From NCBI GenBank assembly GCA_928212115.1, contig CAKMRJ010003334.1, forward strand, positions 39,345,616 to 39,409,615: DNA of 64,000 nt, given 5' to 3'. This DNA is from Lactuca virosa (lineage: Eukaryota > Streptophyta > Magnoliopsida > Asterales > Asteraceae). Positions 21,753 to 34,003 of the stretch are shown piece by piece. How positions within the stretch are numbered: the first letter of the stretch is position 1; each line of letters begins with the position of its first letter. The notes below the pieces were generated by a model, which was not told the DNA's origin, searched no databases, and saw only the letters and a list, made by a program, of their open reading frames with translations. The position numbers and the translations under genes were made by a program.

Positions 21753-23808
21753 ATACTATTGAATGCAATAAGCAGTTCTCAAATATATGTTATCAATGAT
21801 TGTTTTGTTTTTTAGATATGCCATTGTGATTATTCTTATCTAATACTATTTGGATTTTGAAATTGTATGACTTTTGTAATATGGGTGTTGTTTAGTGGTG
21901 CCAATTTACAAACCTTCGATTGGATTTGGTATTTATGCATGATCAAGTTGTAGATTAGATTACTATGGATTTGAGTTATAGGTTTTTTTTTCCTAGTTAA
22001 TTCTGCTCTCTTGCTCTCGACTTTGACTTGTTTATTTCTTCTTTTGTAAATGTTGTGGCTTTTTATGTAAAGAAGAAGGATGTTTGGATGAAGGGTCAAT
22101 TTTTTTTTGTTGATTTGGTATTTAGATAAGATTATGATTTGCTCTCATGAATCTGCAATGGCAGTGGTCTTGGTTGATTATTTGCTTATGCTCTCATGAG
22201 TCTGCAAGTTATGAGACTAGATTAGGGTTACTCAGTATTGACCTGCTGTGCAGTGAAAAGTGAAAACATACTGGAACATATTTTTTGAGATTATTCGGTC
22301 ACCTATGTATTGATTTGACAATTATAGTTGTGTTATTACTATTTCCTTGAGTGCTGGAGCCCTTGATGTGTCTTTGAGCAATTTCTTGATGTTCCTTTTT
22401 ATTTCTTTCAGTTCAAATATGAGTTGATTGCATATTCTTCTTTCTTGTATCTATTTTTCCAGTTATTTTTACTTCTAGTCTGAGTTTGTCTGGATCATCA
22501 TGCACGTCTACCAAGGTTAATACTTTACATGCATCTCCAATATCACTTTTTTCTCGTTTAGGCTCTGTTTCTTATGCAGCACATTAACATAAAAGGTTGT
22601 AATTGTGTTTGGCATCCATTGGATTATATAAAAACTGTAATTCCTTTTTCATGCCAAAAGGTGGGGCTCTCTTCACTTCTTGCCTATGCAACCTTGCAGT
22701 TCGGTTTTAATTATGTCCACTATAACAAGCATAACAAGTGCAGCCTTAATTAGTACTTCCATGTTTGTGTAGTGTGTACCATTCGATCGAGTTTTGGATT
22801 CAAATCGCAAGGGTTAAAGAAAGCACTAGATTGTTCTTTCATATTAACTGAGCCATGAGTCCATGATGACTATTTAATTGAGAAATTTTTTTAGAGATTA
22901 TACATTTAGTTTGTCAATGTCCACAGCCTTCATATCCTTTGTTTTAATTTCTTATAGATTTTAGCAATGAGCCATTGAAGAATGGTCTTTTGCTTGATTT
23001 AGTAGATATTGCTCATCTCTGAGATCGTGTTTCCTTGTTTCTTTTGAAGCATCTCATCATTTTGCTCAATTTCCCATGTTTAGATCCAAAAAAAAAGCAA
23101 ATTAACTTTGTGTATACAACGTTTTATCCATATATACGTCATTACCCATTGAACGGCTTTATACATACATGACTTAATAGGAAAAACCAAGCCCTTAAAG
23201 TTAGTTAAAAGCACATTAATTAAAGCTATAGTTTCTCTTACAAATTACAAGCATACTTCAGCCTTAGTATAGGTTAACTCTTTGAAGCAGGGCTTATGGT
23301 AACCAGAACTTGAATCAACAAAACTAACTAATATGAAGGAAATTATATGCATTTGATAGCATGATGGGAAAAAACTGAACTAATTACCAAAATACCTTGT
23401 GTTTGGTGATTGGATTGCCACAAGCATAATACACAACAATGACCATTTCTGTATTTTGATTAACATGAATGAAATCCCATTTTTGATATACCTTTAAAAA
23501 AGAAAAAAAAACGCAACACTTATTTTTAGATTATACTAATTTTTTTTCCAAGATCAGTATATGTTTTCATCCATTTTTTCTCTCGATTTTTTTTTCATTT
23601 TACAGTTTCGTTTGATAATTGCATACGATTTCCTTTTAATTGACTGGTATTAAAATCAAATTACTCATGATTTACACAAGATTACTTGACGTAGTATGAA
23701 GATCTATTAAAATAAACTTAAATCTGCGATTTCCTCTTCAAGCCACCATTTTCTTCAACTTCAAACAAGATTCCAAAAACCAAAAATCAAAACGAATGGT
23801 ATTCTTCT
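21753..23808. other. Non-coding stretch downstream of the LRR pseudogene
   Basis: AT-rich sequence without a recognisable coding region or transposon ends. The first few hundred bases are probably the old 3' untranslated and flanking region of the receptor gene. A short repeated phrase around GCTCTCATGA(A/G)TCTGCAA occurs near 22141 and 22191. Confidence 0.5.
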
Positions 23809-24111
23809 TGATGATGAACGAGGGGAGAAGGTAGGACGAGATTTCGTTTCGATATTGTTCCTAAATCTACAAGAGAGAAGAAATTGCCATGATTATTGTT
23901 TATTGACATAAACTAAAGAAACAATTACATTTTTCTCCTTAATTACATCTATATATACTAAACAATTAACAAAGCAAGAATTACATATATATATACTAAA
24001 TAAAATAGTATCCCAGTCAAACTCTAAAACTGGAAGAAAATCTATTTACATAAAAACTTCCGAAAATAACCCTGGGACCAAAACTGTACCCGTTTCTGAA
24101 TTAACCCAACA
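23809..24111 (-). repeat. Probable Copia-type LTR
   Basis: On the minus strand a purine-rich tract (AATTAAGGAGGAAAA) precedes TGTTGGGTTAATTCAG, the pattern of a polypurine tract followed by an LTR start. An AATAAACAATAA-type polyadenylation region follows further along. The left edge is a guess. No partner LTR or pol was seen. Confidence 0.45.
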
Positions 24112-25282
24112 TTTTCCTCCTTAATTCAGAAATGGTCACCATCTTCAACTTCAAAATGGCCAGACTTCGCCTCACTATCGAACATCTCTAGGCCACCGTT
24201 CACTTTGTGATGTTTTTATCCTTTTCCTCCTCCGCTTCTTCTCTTAAGAGCCTTCTGTTTCAAAACTGTCAAACGATCATCATCATCATCATCATAATCT
24301 TTGTTCCTATAAATGAGCTTTCTTTCTTCATCATTATTGTTCCTTTCTTTTAAATTTTCAGAGATCAGATCCATGCATTTAGTATCAAGAACATATTCTT
24401 GCCAATGAGGTCCAGTTCAACTAGGCGGAGACACACTCCAGTTTTCCCCTCCTCCGAGGGTTCCTGGGGGAATGGTGTCGGGTTCTATCCGTGTCCAAAG
24501 CAGTGAAGCCCCTTAATGGGAAACTCGGTTGCTAAGGATGATGCTGTTATCTCTTCGGGGAGGGATAGAACCTAGGTCTGTTGGCTGTTATGGCATACTG
24601 CCCTACCGGATGTCACCGCCCTTTGCACCAAACCGCCGTTCAAAAAAAAAAATAGGAACATATTCTTCATTTTGGGTATGCCAATTTGCATTGTTTTGAA
24701 CATCCTCTTGAGATGCTAACTCATACATCTCGTGCCTAGCTTTTCTCCTTAAAAACCTCCTATGAGTACTTCAACCAACAACAAGCCTCCTATGAGTACT
24801 TCGACTAACAACAGGGAGCCAATCATCAATCTCATCGGCCACATATAGGATCTTATTAGCATCATTCACTTCAGTGTTTTTAACAACTTATTCTTCTTCC
24901 CATGTGTTTTTGCCAAGATGACCATTAACATCTTCAACAATTCCATTACTCTTTATCAACACAAGAGGATCAATAGTGGATTCATTCTCGAGATTCACTT
25001 GATCTTTAACAGCTCTAACATCAATATCTCCTATTATTGCAAAACCATTAACGTACCCTTAGATTCCAATACCAACAGATCAACGGGTAGTTCCTTTTTT
25101 TCTAAACTTAGCTTTTCCTTTTGAGATTGGTCAACTTCATCAGCTGAATCAGATTTCGGAGAGTTGTTTCCAACTTGTGTGCGTAGTTCCATGTGACCTA
25201 TCTTTTCTGCCAAGCATCCTTCATACAAGCTTGTGGTGACATCAATCTTTGGGTTTTCACAAAACAATCCTTCTTCGGACAT
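24112..25282 (-). pseudogene. Unrecognised coding region, broken by stops and a SINE
   Basis: The ATG at 25280-25282 opens 82 codons (MSEEGLFCENPKIDVTTSLY) of acidic, Ser/Lys-rich, probably disordered sequence. Weaker coding-like stretches continue on the same strand with stops: a DDWLPVVSRSTHRR segment, a FLRRKARHEMYELASQE segment and an acidic run of seven Asp near 24280. A 30-bp tandem duplication (about 24757-24815) and a SINE (24401-24655) interrupt it. I do not recognise the family. Because an LTR-like end lies directly downstream, this may be the inside of a non-autonomous LTR element rather than a host gene. Confidence 0.45.
24401..24655 (+). mobile_element. SINE (255 bp) with 12-bp target-site duplication
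   Basis: The block is flanked by the exact direct repeat GAACATATTCTT at 24389-24400 and 24656-24667. It ends in an A-rich tail (CAAAAAAAAAAATAG), as expected of LINE-dependent retroposition. A box B-like motif (GGGTTCTATCC) lies about 75 bp in, and a weaker box A candidate lies upstream, so a tRNA-derived head is plausible. It interrupts the broken coding region on the other strand. Confidence 0.75.
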
Positions 25283-25310
25283 TTAATTGAGTATAGGTTC
25301 TTCAACTTCT

Positions 25311-25430
25311 TAGTAATGTGTAAATATTGTGTCTATATATATTTTCCGATGTAATACAAGGAAACGTGATCACGTTTCCTTGTATTACATTGGAAAAAAT
25401 ATATATAGATACAATATTTACACATTGCTA
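25311..25430. repeat. 120-bp near-perfect palindrome
   Basis: The two arms are reverse complements with only a few mismatches and one small length difference in the T/A run. They are centred at 25369-25370 on GTGATCAC with no loop. The ends read TAGTAATGTGTAAATATTG and CAATATTTACACATTGCTA. It resembles a foldback MITE. It lies about 30-150 bp upstream of the ATG of the broken gene at 25282. Confidence 0.92.
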
Positions 25431-25935
25431 CCACAATTTACATAATTCATAATTGATTTGCTAGTCTAATGTTTATTATAGCAGCATCCTTCAGAGAATC
25501 CAGCCTATACACATAGTGAAAAGAGAAAGATAATAATTTATAACATAGAAACAGCTAAAGTCATCACAATACATCAAAAAAAAAAAAGTCAGACAAAGGA
25601 GGAGAGGAGTCATAATCATCCTTATACAAAACAGCACCAACAATGTCATCTTCTTCGTCATCGTTGTTAGTGGAAGAATATGAGGATGAGGACCTGGCAA
25701 AGGAAAGCTAAGCTCAATATTGCAAACAACATTGTGTATAGTTCTATAGACAACACTTACCAAATTAATGAGGAACAAGACAAAGCAGTCAAGATTTAAA
25801 GAAACCAACAATCAAACACTTGGCATATATGAAGAGATTCTTTAAAAAAAATAAAACCATTTGTCATCCATCAAAAGAAAAAGGAAACTGGTATTCAATA
25901 TGCAAGAACCTCCTTTCTTATCATGAGAGAAGCCC
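25431..25935. other. Non-coding stretch before the CACTA element
   Basis: No gene recognised. It contains short simple repeats (GAAGA-rich near 25640-25690). The last bases before the CACTA start are AAGCCC. Confidence 0.5.
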
Positions 25936-26330
25936 CACTACAAGAAAATCACCCTTTAGTGGCGACGCTATTACCGGCGACGGAGGTCTTTAGCGGCGAC
26001 ACTAGAGATTGTCGCTGCTAAAAGCCCCTGTCGCCGGTAATAGCGTCGCCGCTAAAGGGTGATCACCCGAATCCGCGTTTTCCCCTTCCGTTATATCTAC
26101 ACCGTCCGATCAAATATCCAATCCAACGGTTGGGGTCACTTTATCCGAACTAACCTAATACCGGCGACATATGTGTCGCCGCTAAAGGTTGAAATTGTCG
26201 CCGCTAATACTTCACTAAAAAATGACGCGGTACCCTTCCCTCCAGATTGTCGCCGCTATTGATAAGTGTCGCCGATAAAATCCCATTTGTCGCCGCTAAA
26301 GGCGTCGCCGGTAAAGCCTCTCGCAGATAA
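25936..26330. repeat. 5' terminal and subterminal repeats of the CACTA element
   Basis: Repeats of the GGCGACA core, preceded by TTAGC or TTACC, occur in both orientations (GTCGCCGCTAAA on one strand). They include a local hairpin-like pair at about 25955-26060. The array ends near the start of the transcribed leader. Confidence 0.92.
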
Positions 26331-28088
26331 AAAAAAATGCACGCAGTAGACTTCATTCTTCCATTTTGCTTTCTGTTTACCCTTCGCCCCTTCCAGCTTC
26401 TTCCGAGTTCATCTTCAATTTGCGAGTTCCATCCCGATTTCTCCCCACATTGTGTCATATTAAGGATATTAAGGATGAAGGTGTGATTTGGGACCGATTT
26501 CTAACTCAATTTCTTGAAGAAAGGTAATTTGATTTGATAATTTCTTTGATAATTTCCTTGTTAATTTGTATGTTAACACTGAAAAAGTATTGATTAAATT
26601 TCTAAGATTTGGTTATTTAATTTGTATGTTACCCTTGCAAATATTGTTGAAGAGATTTGTGACATCTTGGATGGCTCCCAGGTTTTGTTGGAGGACATAT
26701 TGTTGAAGGAAACATCATCTTTACTGTCGATTTGTAGCTTCATCGGGTGAATAGCAGTTTTTCCGGCTACATATCCGTGGATTTCCGCCACTACAGGTTC
26801 TATTCTTTCATTTTTTTGTGAATTTGGTATTTGTATGTGAAAATTATGTGAAAATTGCCATATGTGAAAATTGTGTGTATATTTGATATTTGTATGTGAA
26901 AATTGTGTGTATATTTGATATTTGATGTATGTGGTATATGAGTATTTGGTAGAAGTATATATATGATATGTGAAATTATATGTATTTGTTATATGTAGGA
27001 TGTTATTGTGTGTATGTGAATGTATGTATGTTTGTTGTAAATGTGGTATATGATTGTGAAATTTTTGTATTTGGTATAAATAGGATGTTATTATCTATAT
27101 ATGTGAAATTATGTGTAATTGGTTTAAGTAGGATGCTATTTTGTGTGTATGTGAATGTATTTGTATTTGGTGTATATGTGGTATATGTATGTAAAAGTAT
27201 GTGAATTTCATGTTCTTATCTATTATGTAAAAGTATGTGGTTTTGGTATAAGTAGGATGCTATAATTGAAAAAAAAATTATTGTTATAATTGCAAAAAAA
27301 AAAACACAAAAAAAATGTTATAAAATTGTTAGGGTACTATACACATATTCATGTGTGTATTGGATATTTTTTGGGGGGTTTGAACTTTGAATGATTATCC
27401 CTTTTTTAAATCATGTCATTTTGATTATTGTGGCAAAGTGTTAAGAATCACATTTTAATGTTTGAATAGATGTGAATATAATAAAATTAAAAATGATTAT
27501 TTAAAAACCAAATTGTCAATACGCACCAAAACAAATATGATTTTTAGGAAAACGATAAAAATTACTTATCAAATCTGTTTTAAATACTTTTAAGTCATAT
27601 TTCTTATTATTAATAATTTTATTACTAGAAAAAAAATGAGAATAAAAAATTGCAAAATAATATTAGTAAAAGCTTTACAAAATAAGATTATTATAATTGA
27701 CAAAAATAAATCAGCACTCTAAAACCAAAAATTATTGCTACAAACTCTTTTTAGTGATTAACTTTTTATTGATTAACTTTTCCAAAATCGTCCAACCTCG
27801 AAATAACGTATTTATATATGTTATAAATAAAAAATATATATATATATATATATTTTTTAATCTCGACGGTAAATTACAAATACTAGAAACAACAACACAA
27901 CAACATAATATGTTACAAATTGTAATTAAAATTAATTAAAAAACGCATAAATAAAAAACTTTAATTTAATTTTTTAATTTTTATTTTTTTTATTCTTTTA
28001 ATTGTAAAAAAAAATGTGGATTGGAAAAAAAAACAATGTTGATTCTATATACTAAACTCTAAACCCAAAATTATGTTTCAGCAACATC
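26331..28088 (+). other. CACTA leader and putative 5' intron
   Basis: No coding potential. It includes a low-complexity GTATGTGAAA-rich stretch (about 26820-27240), which produces a spurious ORF. A splice acceptor (TTATGTTTCAG) stands eight bases before the TNP2 start codon, so a 5' untranslated intron is likely. Confidence 0.6.
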
Positions 28089-31000
28089 ATGTCTATTGAT
28101 AAAAGCTGGACTACTAATCCATATCGAAACCATCCCGAGTTCCAAGCAGGACTCAAAACTTTTATCGAGAAGTCCAAGTCACACCTTGATAGTAATGATA
28201 AAATCAGATGTGCGTGTGAAAAATGTGATAACCGTTACTTCAAGTACCCGACTGCAGTTGAACGCCATATATTTATAAATGGTTTCAGTAAGTCGTACAA
28301 AATTTGGATCTATCATGGTGAATCTTTTATTCCTCAAGTCGTCTTGCCAAGTAACGAAATGGCCGATTTAATCGACGATGTGATGTGGGAGTCGAGAGAA
28401 AATGATACCAACCTTGATGAAGGAACCTCGAATACAAGGGGTAGCGGTGTGGATGATGATTTTGCACAGTTGTTGGAAGAAGTGGAAACTAAATTGTATC
28501 CTGGTTGCATCTTTTCTTCCCTTGAGTTTCTAGCAAAGTTAATGCATATCAAGGTGAACAACAAATGGACTGATAGTTCATTTGATCAACTCCTTGAGTT
28601 GTTGCAATTAGCGTTTCCCAAAGGCAACAAGGTTCCCCTTTCACATTATCTAGCCAAAAAGAAACTGAAGTCTATTGGTTTGGGGTACGAGTCGATACAT
28701 GTGTGCAAAAACGATTGTTGTCTCTTTTGGAAAGAACACGATTCATTGCAAGTTTGTCCCGTTTGTAAAGAGAGCCGATGGATCGATAAAAACACCAAGG
28801 GTAAGAAAGTACCTCATAAGGTGTTACGGTACTTTCCTGTGACCCCTAGACTACGACGTTTATATTGTTCGAGACACACTGCCAAAAATATGATTTGGCA
28901 TAGTACCGGACGTTCAGAAGATGGTGTGATGCTTCATCCTGTTGATGGGGAACATTGGCAAGATTTTGATAAAAAAATACCCCGACTTCTCGAGTGAACC
29001 CCGTAACGTATGCCTAGGTCTTTCAGCTGACGGTTTCAATCCATTGGAAACATGTGTAATCCACATAGCACATGGCCGGTCATACTCACCACATACAATC
29101 TGCCACCCTGGCTTTGTATGAGAGTCATCATTCATGTTGACTTTGTTGATTCCTGGCCCGAAAGCTCCTGGTAAGGATATGGATGTTTTCCTTAGGCCGT
29201 TGGTGGAAGAGCTTAAAGATTTGTGGCACTCAGGCGTACGTATTAAAGATGCGGCGACAAACACATTCTTCACGATGAGAGCTATGTTGTTGTGGACAAT
29301 AAACGACTGGCCAGCTCGTAGTAGTCTATCAGGTTGGAGTGGGCAAGGGTATAAAGCATGTGCTACTTGCAATGAAGACACTCCTTCGTACCGTGCAACA
29401 AACAAAGTCGTATATATCGGTCATCGTCGTTTCCTAGATGCTAATGATCCGTTAAGAAAGAGGTTGGACTTTAACGGGATGGAAGAGACAAGACCCGCCC
29501 CGAGACACTTTAGTAATGACTACATACAAGAGCAACTAGGTCGTCTACTAACTCGTAAACCGGGTAAACATCCTGAGCATGGAGGCGGGGAGCCAAAGCG
29601 GCAAGATTACGAGTTGAAATGGTCGAAAAGAAGCATTTTCTTCGAACTCGAGTATTGGTCTTCTCTACAGTTGAAACATAACATAGATTTCATGCATGTT
29701 GAGAAAAATGTGGACGGGAGTTTGTTAGGTACTCTTCTAATGAACGATAAAAGCAAAGACACATCAAATGCACGAGAGGACTTGAGAATTCTAAACATTC
29801 GGAGAAATGAATGGTTGCAAAAAAATGGTGACAAGTTTCATAGATCCCATGCAAGATACTCTTTCACGAAATCTAGTCGACAACTCTTTTGTCAATTTAT
29901 AAAAGATGTTAAACTGCCGGATGGGTTTGGTTCTAACATCAGTAAGAAAGTGAACGATACCAATACTAACATTATTGGGTTGAAATCGCATGACCACCAC
30001 ATTCTTATGCAACGTCTGATACCGATTGGAGTAAGAGGGTTGTTAGACAAAGACACTTATACACCTATTGTAGACCTTTGTACGTTTTTCAAGCAACTTT
30101 GTTCCAGAACATTGAAGGTGGAGGATATGAGGAAAGCAAAAGTAGACATTATTGCAATCTTGTGCAAGTTAGAATTGATTTATCCTCCAGCGTTTTTTGA
30201 CATTATGGTTCATTTACTTTTGCATTTACCTGATGAAGCGATTGCCGGAGGCCCGATATGTATGAGATGGATGTATCCCTTCGAAAGGTATATGAAAAAG
30301 CTAAAAAACTATGTCAGAAACAAGGCAAGGCCGGAAGGTTCTATAGCTGAGGGTTATGTTGCTGAAGAAGCTTTATCATTTTGTTCGATGTACCTTCGAG
30401 ATGTAAAGAATCGTCCGGAAAGAAATGAAGATGTTGTCATTGAAAAAACAAAGTTTTGGATGTTTGAGTCTAAATGTCGACCGGCCAGCACAACTCAAAT
30501 CAAAACTCTTAATTTAACGGAAATGCGTAACATGGAATGGTTTGTATTGAATAGCTGTGAAGAAGTCACACAGTATATCAAGTAACTAATCTTATCTCTA
30601 ACTTTCATCCTTAATTTTTTTTAATCTTTTTAAATCTATATCCTTTGGTCATCAACATAGGAAATTCAAATCTGAACATCCCCAAAGTGATGAAAAGAGA
30701 GAATTTCGTAATTGGTTTCGTGAAAAGGTAATATAAATTAATAAACAAATTTGTTTCATTGATCTAACGAATACATAATACATATTACTTTATAATTGCT
30801 AGGTTCATCAAATGAAAATAGAAAACTCTCCAGAATTCCACAAAGAGTTGTCGGCTCTTGCAATGGGTCCGCAAATGAATGCTTATTCTTACACCGCATG
30901 CATAGTCAACGGTGTTAGGTTTATGGTACTTAGTCGTGACGCACAACGTACAACACAAAACTCTGGGGTTTTAGCGGTGGGTGAGAAAGGTGAGAAATAT

Positions 31001-31552
31001 TATGGCCAGTTAGAAGAGATTATAGAGTTGAGGTATACACATGATTATTCAACTGTACTATTTCGTTGCAAGTGGTTTGATACTCGAACAGGAGTTATTA
31101 CTAGTGATAATTTCACCAGTATCGATACACGACGCGAAGCATACAAAGATGATCAACTCATATATGCTTCACAAGCCAAACAAGTGTTCTACATCAGAGA
31201 GCCAAACAGTAACCATCGGTGTGTTGTCGAGCATGTTAACCATCGAATTATTTGGGATCTACCATCAAACGATGATCGTGTCCAAAATGATGACAATGGC
31301 TCACACGAAAATGTAGACAATGTAGATGTACTTCAACATATATCTTCATCCGATGCTCCACTTTTTATCGATTTCAGCATGTACTTTCAAAACATTCCTA
31401 GAGTCATTGTTGATGTAGAAAGTGCAACTGAAGTTCCTCCGCCAACTGGTATAGTCAATGATGTTTCTGATTGCGAGACTGATTACGATGAGACCGATTC
31501 TGATTATGATACCGAAGAAGACACTGAAGGATATGAGGAAGATTCTGATTAG
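28089..31552 (+). pseudogene. TNP2-like CACTA transposase, frameshifted
   Basis: Predicted exons are 28089-30581, 30661-30727 and 30803-31552. Both introns are GT-AG and keep phase. The N-terminus has the transposase-associated zinc region (CACEKCDNRYF). The TNP2 core follows (ICVCKNDC-like, CPVCKESRW, LLIPGPKAPGKDMDVFLRPL), then DUF4218 (HLLLHLPDEAIAGGPICMRW) and DUF4216 in the last exon (FRCKWFDTRTGV, YASQAKQVFYI). The acidic C-terminus is Asp/Glu-rich. At least three small indels between about 28972 and 29120 break the frame, the first in an A run. The enzyme would excise and insert CACTA elements by binding the terminal repeats. Confidence 0.93.
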
Positions 31553-31736
31553 AATAGTTCTTATGTAATACGTGTTTGTAATATGAACTTTATTTGGATT
31601 TCTTGTTTAAATAGAAATGTTTAGTCCTATGTAAATGTTTATTTCTATGTAATGTGTATTTGTAATAAAAATTATATTTGTATATCTTATATTTTTTCAG
31701 GAAACGATGACAATATGAGTTTTGTTTATGTATACC

Positions 31737-33460
31737 ATGGCTGATGTTATGGGTCGTGGACACGGAGGTGATGGAGCTGAGGACCCACCTCTCCCAGGTG
31801 GTAGAGGTGCTGGTCATCACGAGCAGGACGGTAAGTTTTATTATGAATTTTTATTTACTAATTTTGTTCAGTTATTATAAATTAAATACCGTTTTCAATA
31901 ATTTTTAATTACATTTGTAGTTGAGCAAACTGCACGAAGGAAAGTTCGAGGCAAAGCAAAAAATATAAAGCTTGAAAAAGCGATCTTACGGAACAAGGGC
32001 AAACCGATTACCATGGAATATGATAGGGATATCACATTTGATCCCGTAGGAGAGCCGAAAGACATGTTTTCCCGAGAAGTTGGAAAAACAATGTGGCAGA
32101 TGGTCCCATTTGATAAATGGACTTGGAAAAAAGTTTCCCCTGCAATACAGGACACCGTATTACAACATTTAGCGGTAATAATTTATTTAAATATATTTTA
32201 TATGGTTAACTATAATTGTTTTTTACTTGGTTAATTTTTTTTTGTAGAAAAAGTTTGATTTGGATCAGATGTACCGGGATGTACAAGCTAATTTGTTGAC
32301 AGAGAGTTTTCAAGCAGCTTTGTTAAAAGGTTATCGAGAACGTAAAGCTGACGCAAAAGAATATTTTATGTCAGTCGGAGGGTATGAAGATATCCCGGGA
32401 GCATTAGCCAACCCTCCAGAGGGTATGGAAGTTGATAACTGGATGAAAGCAGTTGAGTATTTCCAAATAGACGAACACAGAATTGCTTCAGAAAGGAACA
32501 AAAAATCCGTGAAATGCAAACAAATGTGAATCGTGGGGGGTCGAGCTCGTATAGCAGTACTTGCTATAAGAAGGTAACGTACGATACATGCAATTATTTA
32601 TTTAAAATATAATCTAATTTTTAAAGTTAAACAGAACCTGAAGAGAGTGGAAAAGTTTCGCAAAGCTCACACCGATAAGAATGATGTATTTGTTACTGCT
32701 GAGGCGGAACAACAATATGTAAGTATTTAATTATAATTTTATCATATAATTAAATGTTTATTTATACTTAATTGTTACTCACTTTTGGGAGTTACATAAT
32801 CGGTTAGTTGAAGAGCTGTTAGAACAAACTCAAGGTGAAAGTCAGTTAACACCCGCTCAAGAAAGAACTGCGTTTGAGAAAGTATTAGGAGAGCGACGTG
32901 GCCATATTAGAGGCATTGGCCGTAAACCTTCTGCTCTGCCACCGATTCCACAGCCTTCGCAACCATCACCACAACCATCACAACCATCACAGGTAAAACA
33001 ATCTACTTTGGTAATTTTGGTTTTGTGGTGATTATTTGCTAAAAAGTTTGGTAATTAGGTTTTTGTCCCAAGTGCAAAAAATAACAACGTACTTTGGTTT
33101 TTTGTCTTAGTTTAAAAATAGCAATCTACTTTATCATCTTAAAATGCATGTTGATTTGGTAATTTTGGTTTTGTGGTGATTATTTGCTAAAAAGTTTGGT
33201 AATTAGGTTTTTGTCCCAAGTGCAAAAAATAACAACGTACTTTGGTTTTTTGTCTTAGTTTAAAAATAACTATGTATTTTCATAGTTTTTGTTTATTTTT
33301 GATAATTTAACTTATAAGTTTGTATATGTTGTTATTAATTATGTAGTTGGAAAATCTATGTGCGATGCTGAATGACCCGGCATGTAGGGATGAGCTGTAT
33401 TCGTTTTTTCAATCCCAAAATAATCGAGGAAACGATGAGAATGAAGATGATGGTATATAG
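31737..33460 (+). pseudogene. TNPA-like second CACTA gene, one frameshift
   Basis: Six exons fit GT-AG junctions and phase: 31737-31830, 31921-32174, 32248-32573, 32635-32718, 32792-32992 and 33347-33460. The start ACCATGG has a good context. The exon 2 and 3 products (ITMEYDRDITFDPVGEP, MWQMVPFDKWTWKK, ALLKGYRERKADAKEYF) and exon 4 (RVEKFRKAHTDKND) match the plant En/Spm-type transposase_24 family. That family includes the TNPA-like DNA-binding partner. Exon 5 is Gln/Pro/Ser-rich. One missing base in an A run near 32500 closes the frame; adding it back would give exon 3 a length of 327 and restore the phase, so this is probably the only lesion. Confidence 0.85.
33007..33268. repeat. Tandem duplication in the last TNPA intron
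   Basis: The 114 bp at 33007-33120 recur at 33155-33268, identical as far as I can read, with a 148-bp period. The duplication is confined to the intron 32993-33346 and should not affect splicing sites. Confidence 0.93.
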
Positions 33461-33536
33461 GCCGAGATGAGTTTTATTTGCATATGTTATCACGCTTTGC
33501 TACTTGGTAGATTGTAAAACTTTGGTTGTTTTTTGT

Positions 33537-34000
33537 AATTGCCGGCGACACTAATACCGGGCGACATTATTACTTTTTATATTTAATCGGCTATTATGAC
33601 TTTTGATATTTAATTAATTATAATCGGATGTTTGTTTTGTAATTAGCATCGACACTATTATTTTTGATATTTAATCGAATGTTGCTATGTAATTACCGAG
33701 TACATTATTACCTGCAACCAAAATCGTTAATTACAAAAACAAATTTTAACAAATGAAAATCGTAATTACCGGCGACACTATTACCGGCGACAAGGTTATT
33801 ACCGGCGACACATATCATTAGCGGCGACGCCTTCATTAGCGGCGACATCTATCATTAGCGGCGACATGTTCATCAATAACGACGAAGTAGTAGCGGCGAC
33901 TTATTACCGGCGACGCGTCGCCGCTATTACCATTACCGGCGACATCTTGGCTTATTACCGGCGACTTTTGTCGCCGCTAATGATCATTTTCCTTGTAGTG
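33537..34000. repeat. 3' subterminal repeats of the CACTA element
   Basis: At least ten copies of TTA(G/C)CGGCGAC in both orientations become dense from 33765, ending in the terminal inverted repeat. A spurious ORF (33866-34114) runs across this array and the transposon edge. Confidence 0.92.
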
Positions 34001-34003
34001 GTC

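Larger units (their letters stand above)
25936..34000 (+). mobile_element. CACTA (En/Spm) DNA transposon, 8.07 kb
   Basis: It begins CACTACAAGAAAATCA and ends with the reverse complement CTTGTAGTG preceded by ATCATTTTC. Both ends carry dense arrays of GGCGACA and TTAGCGGCGAC / TTACCGGCGAC in both orientations, the subterminal repeats bound by TNPA in this superfamily. It encodes TNP2-like transposase and a second TNPA-like gene in the same direction, the standard autonomous layout. Both genes carry frameshifts, so this copy is probably inactive. The three flanking bases differ (CCC left, GTC right), so a 3-bp target duplication is not preserved. Confidence 0.95.

Noticed and set aside
26980..27204. 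Val/Tyr/Cys-rich 74-residue ORF in the CACTA leader
   Set aside because: Produced by a GTATGTGAAA-type low-complexity repeat.
31590..31820. Minus-strand ORF overlapping the first TNPA exon
   Set aside because: Antisense to the TNPA leader and exon 1; Lys/Tyr-rich composition from AT-rich DNA.
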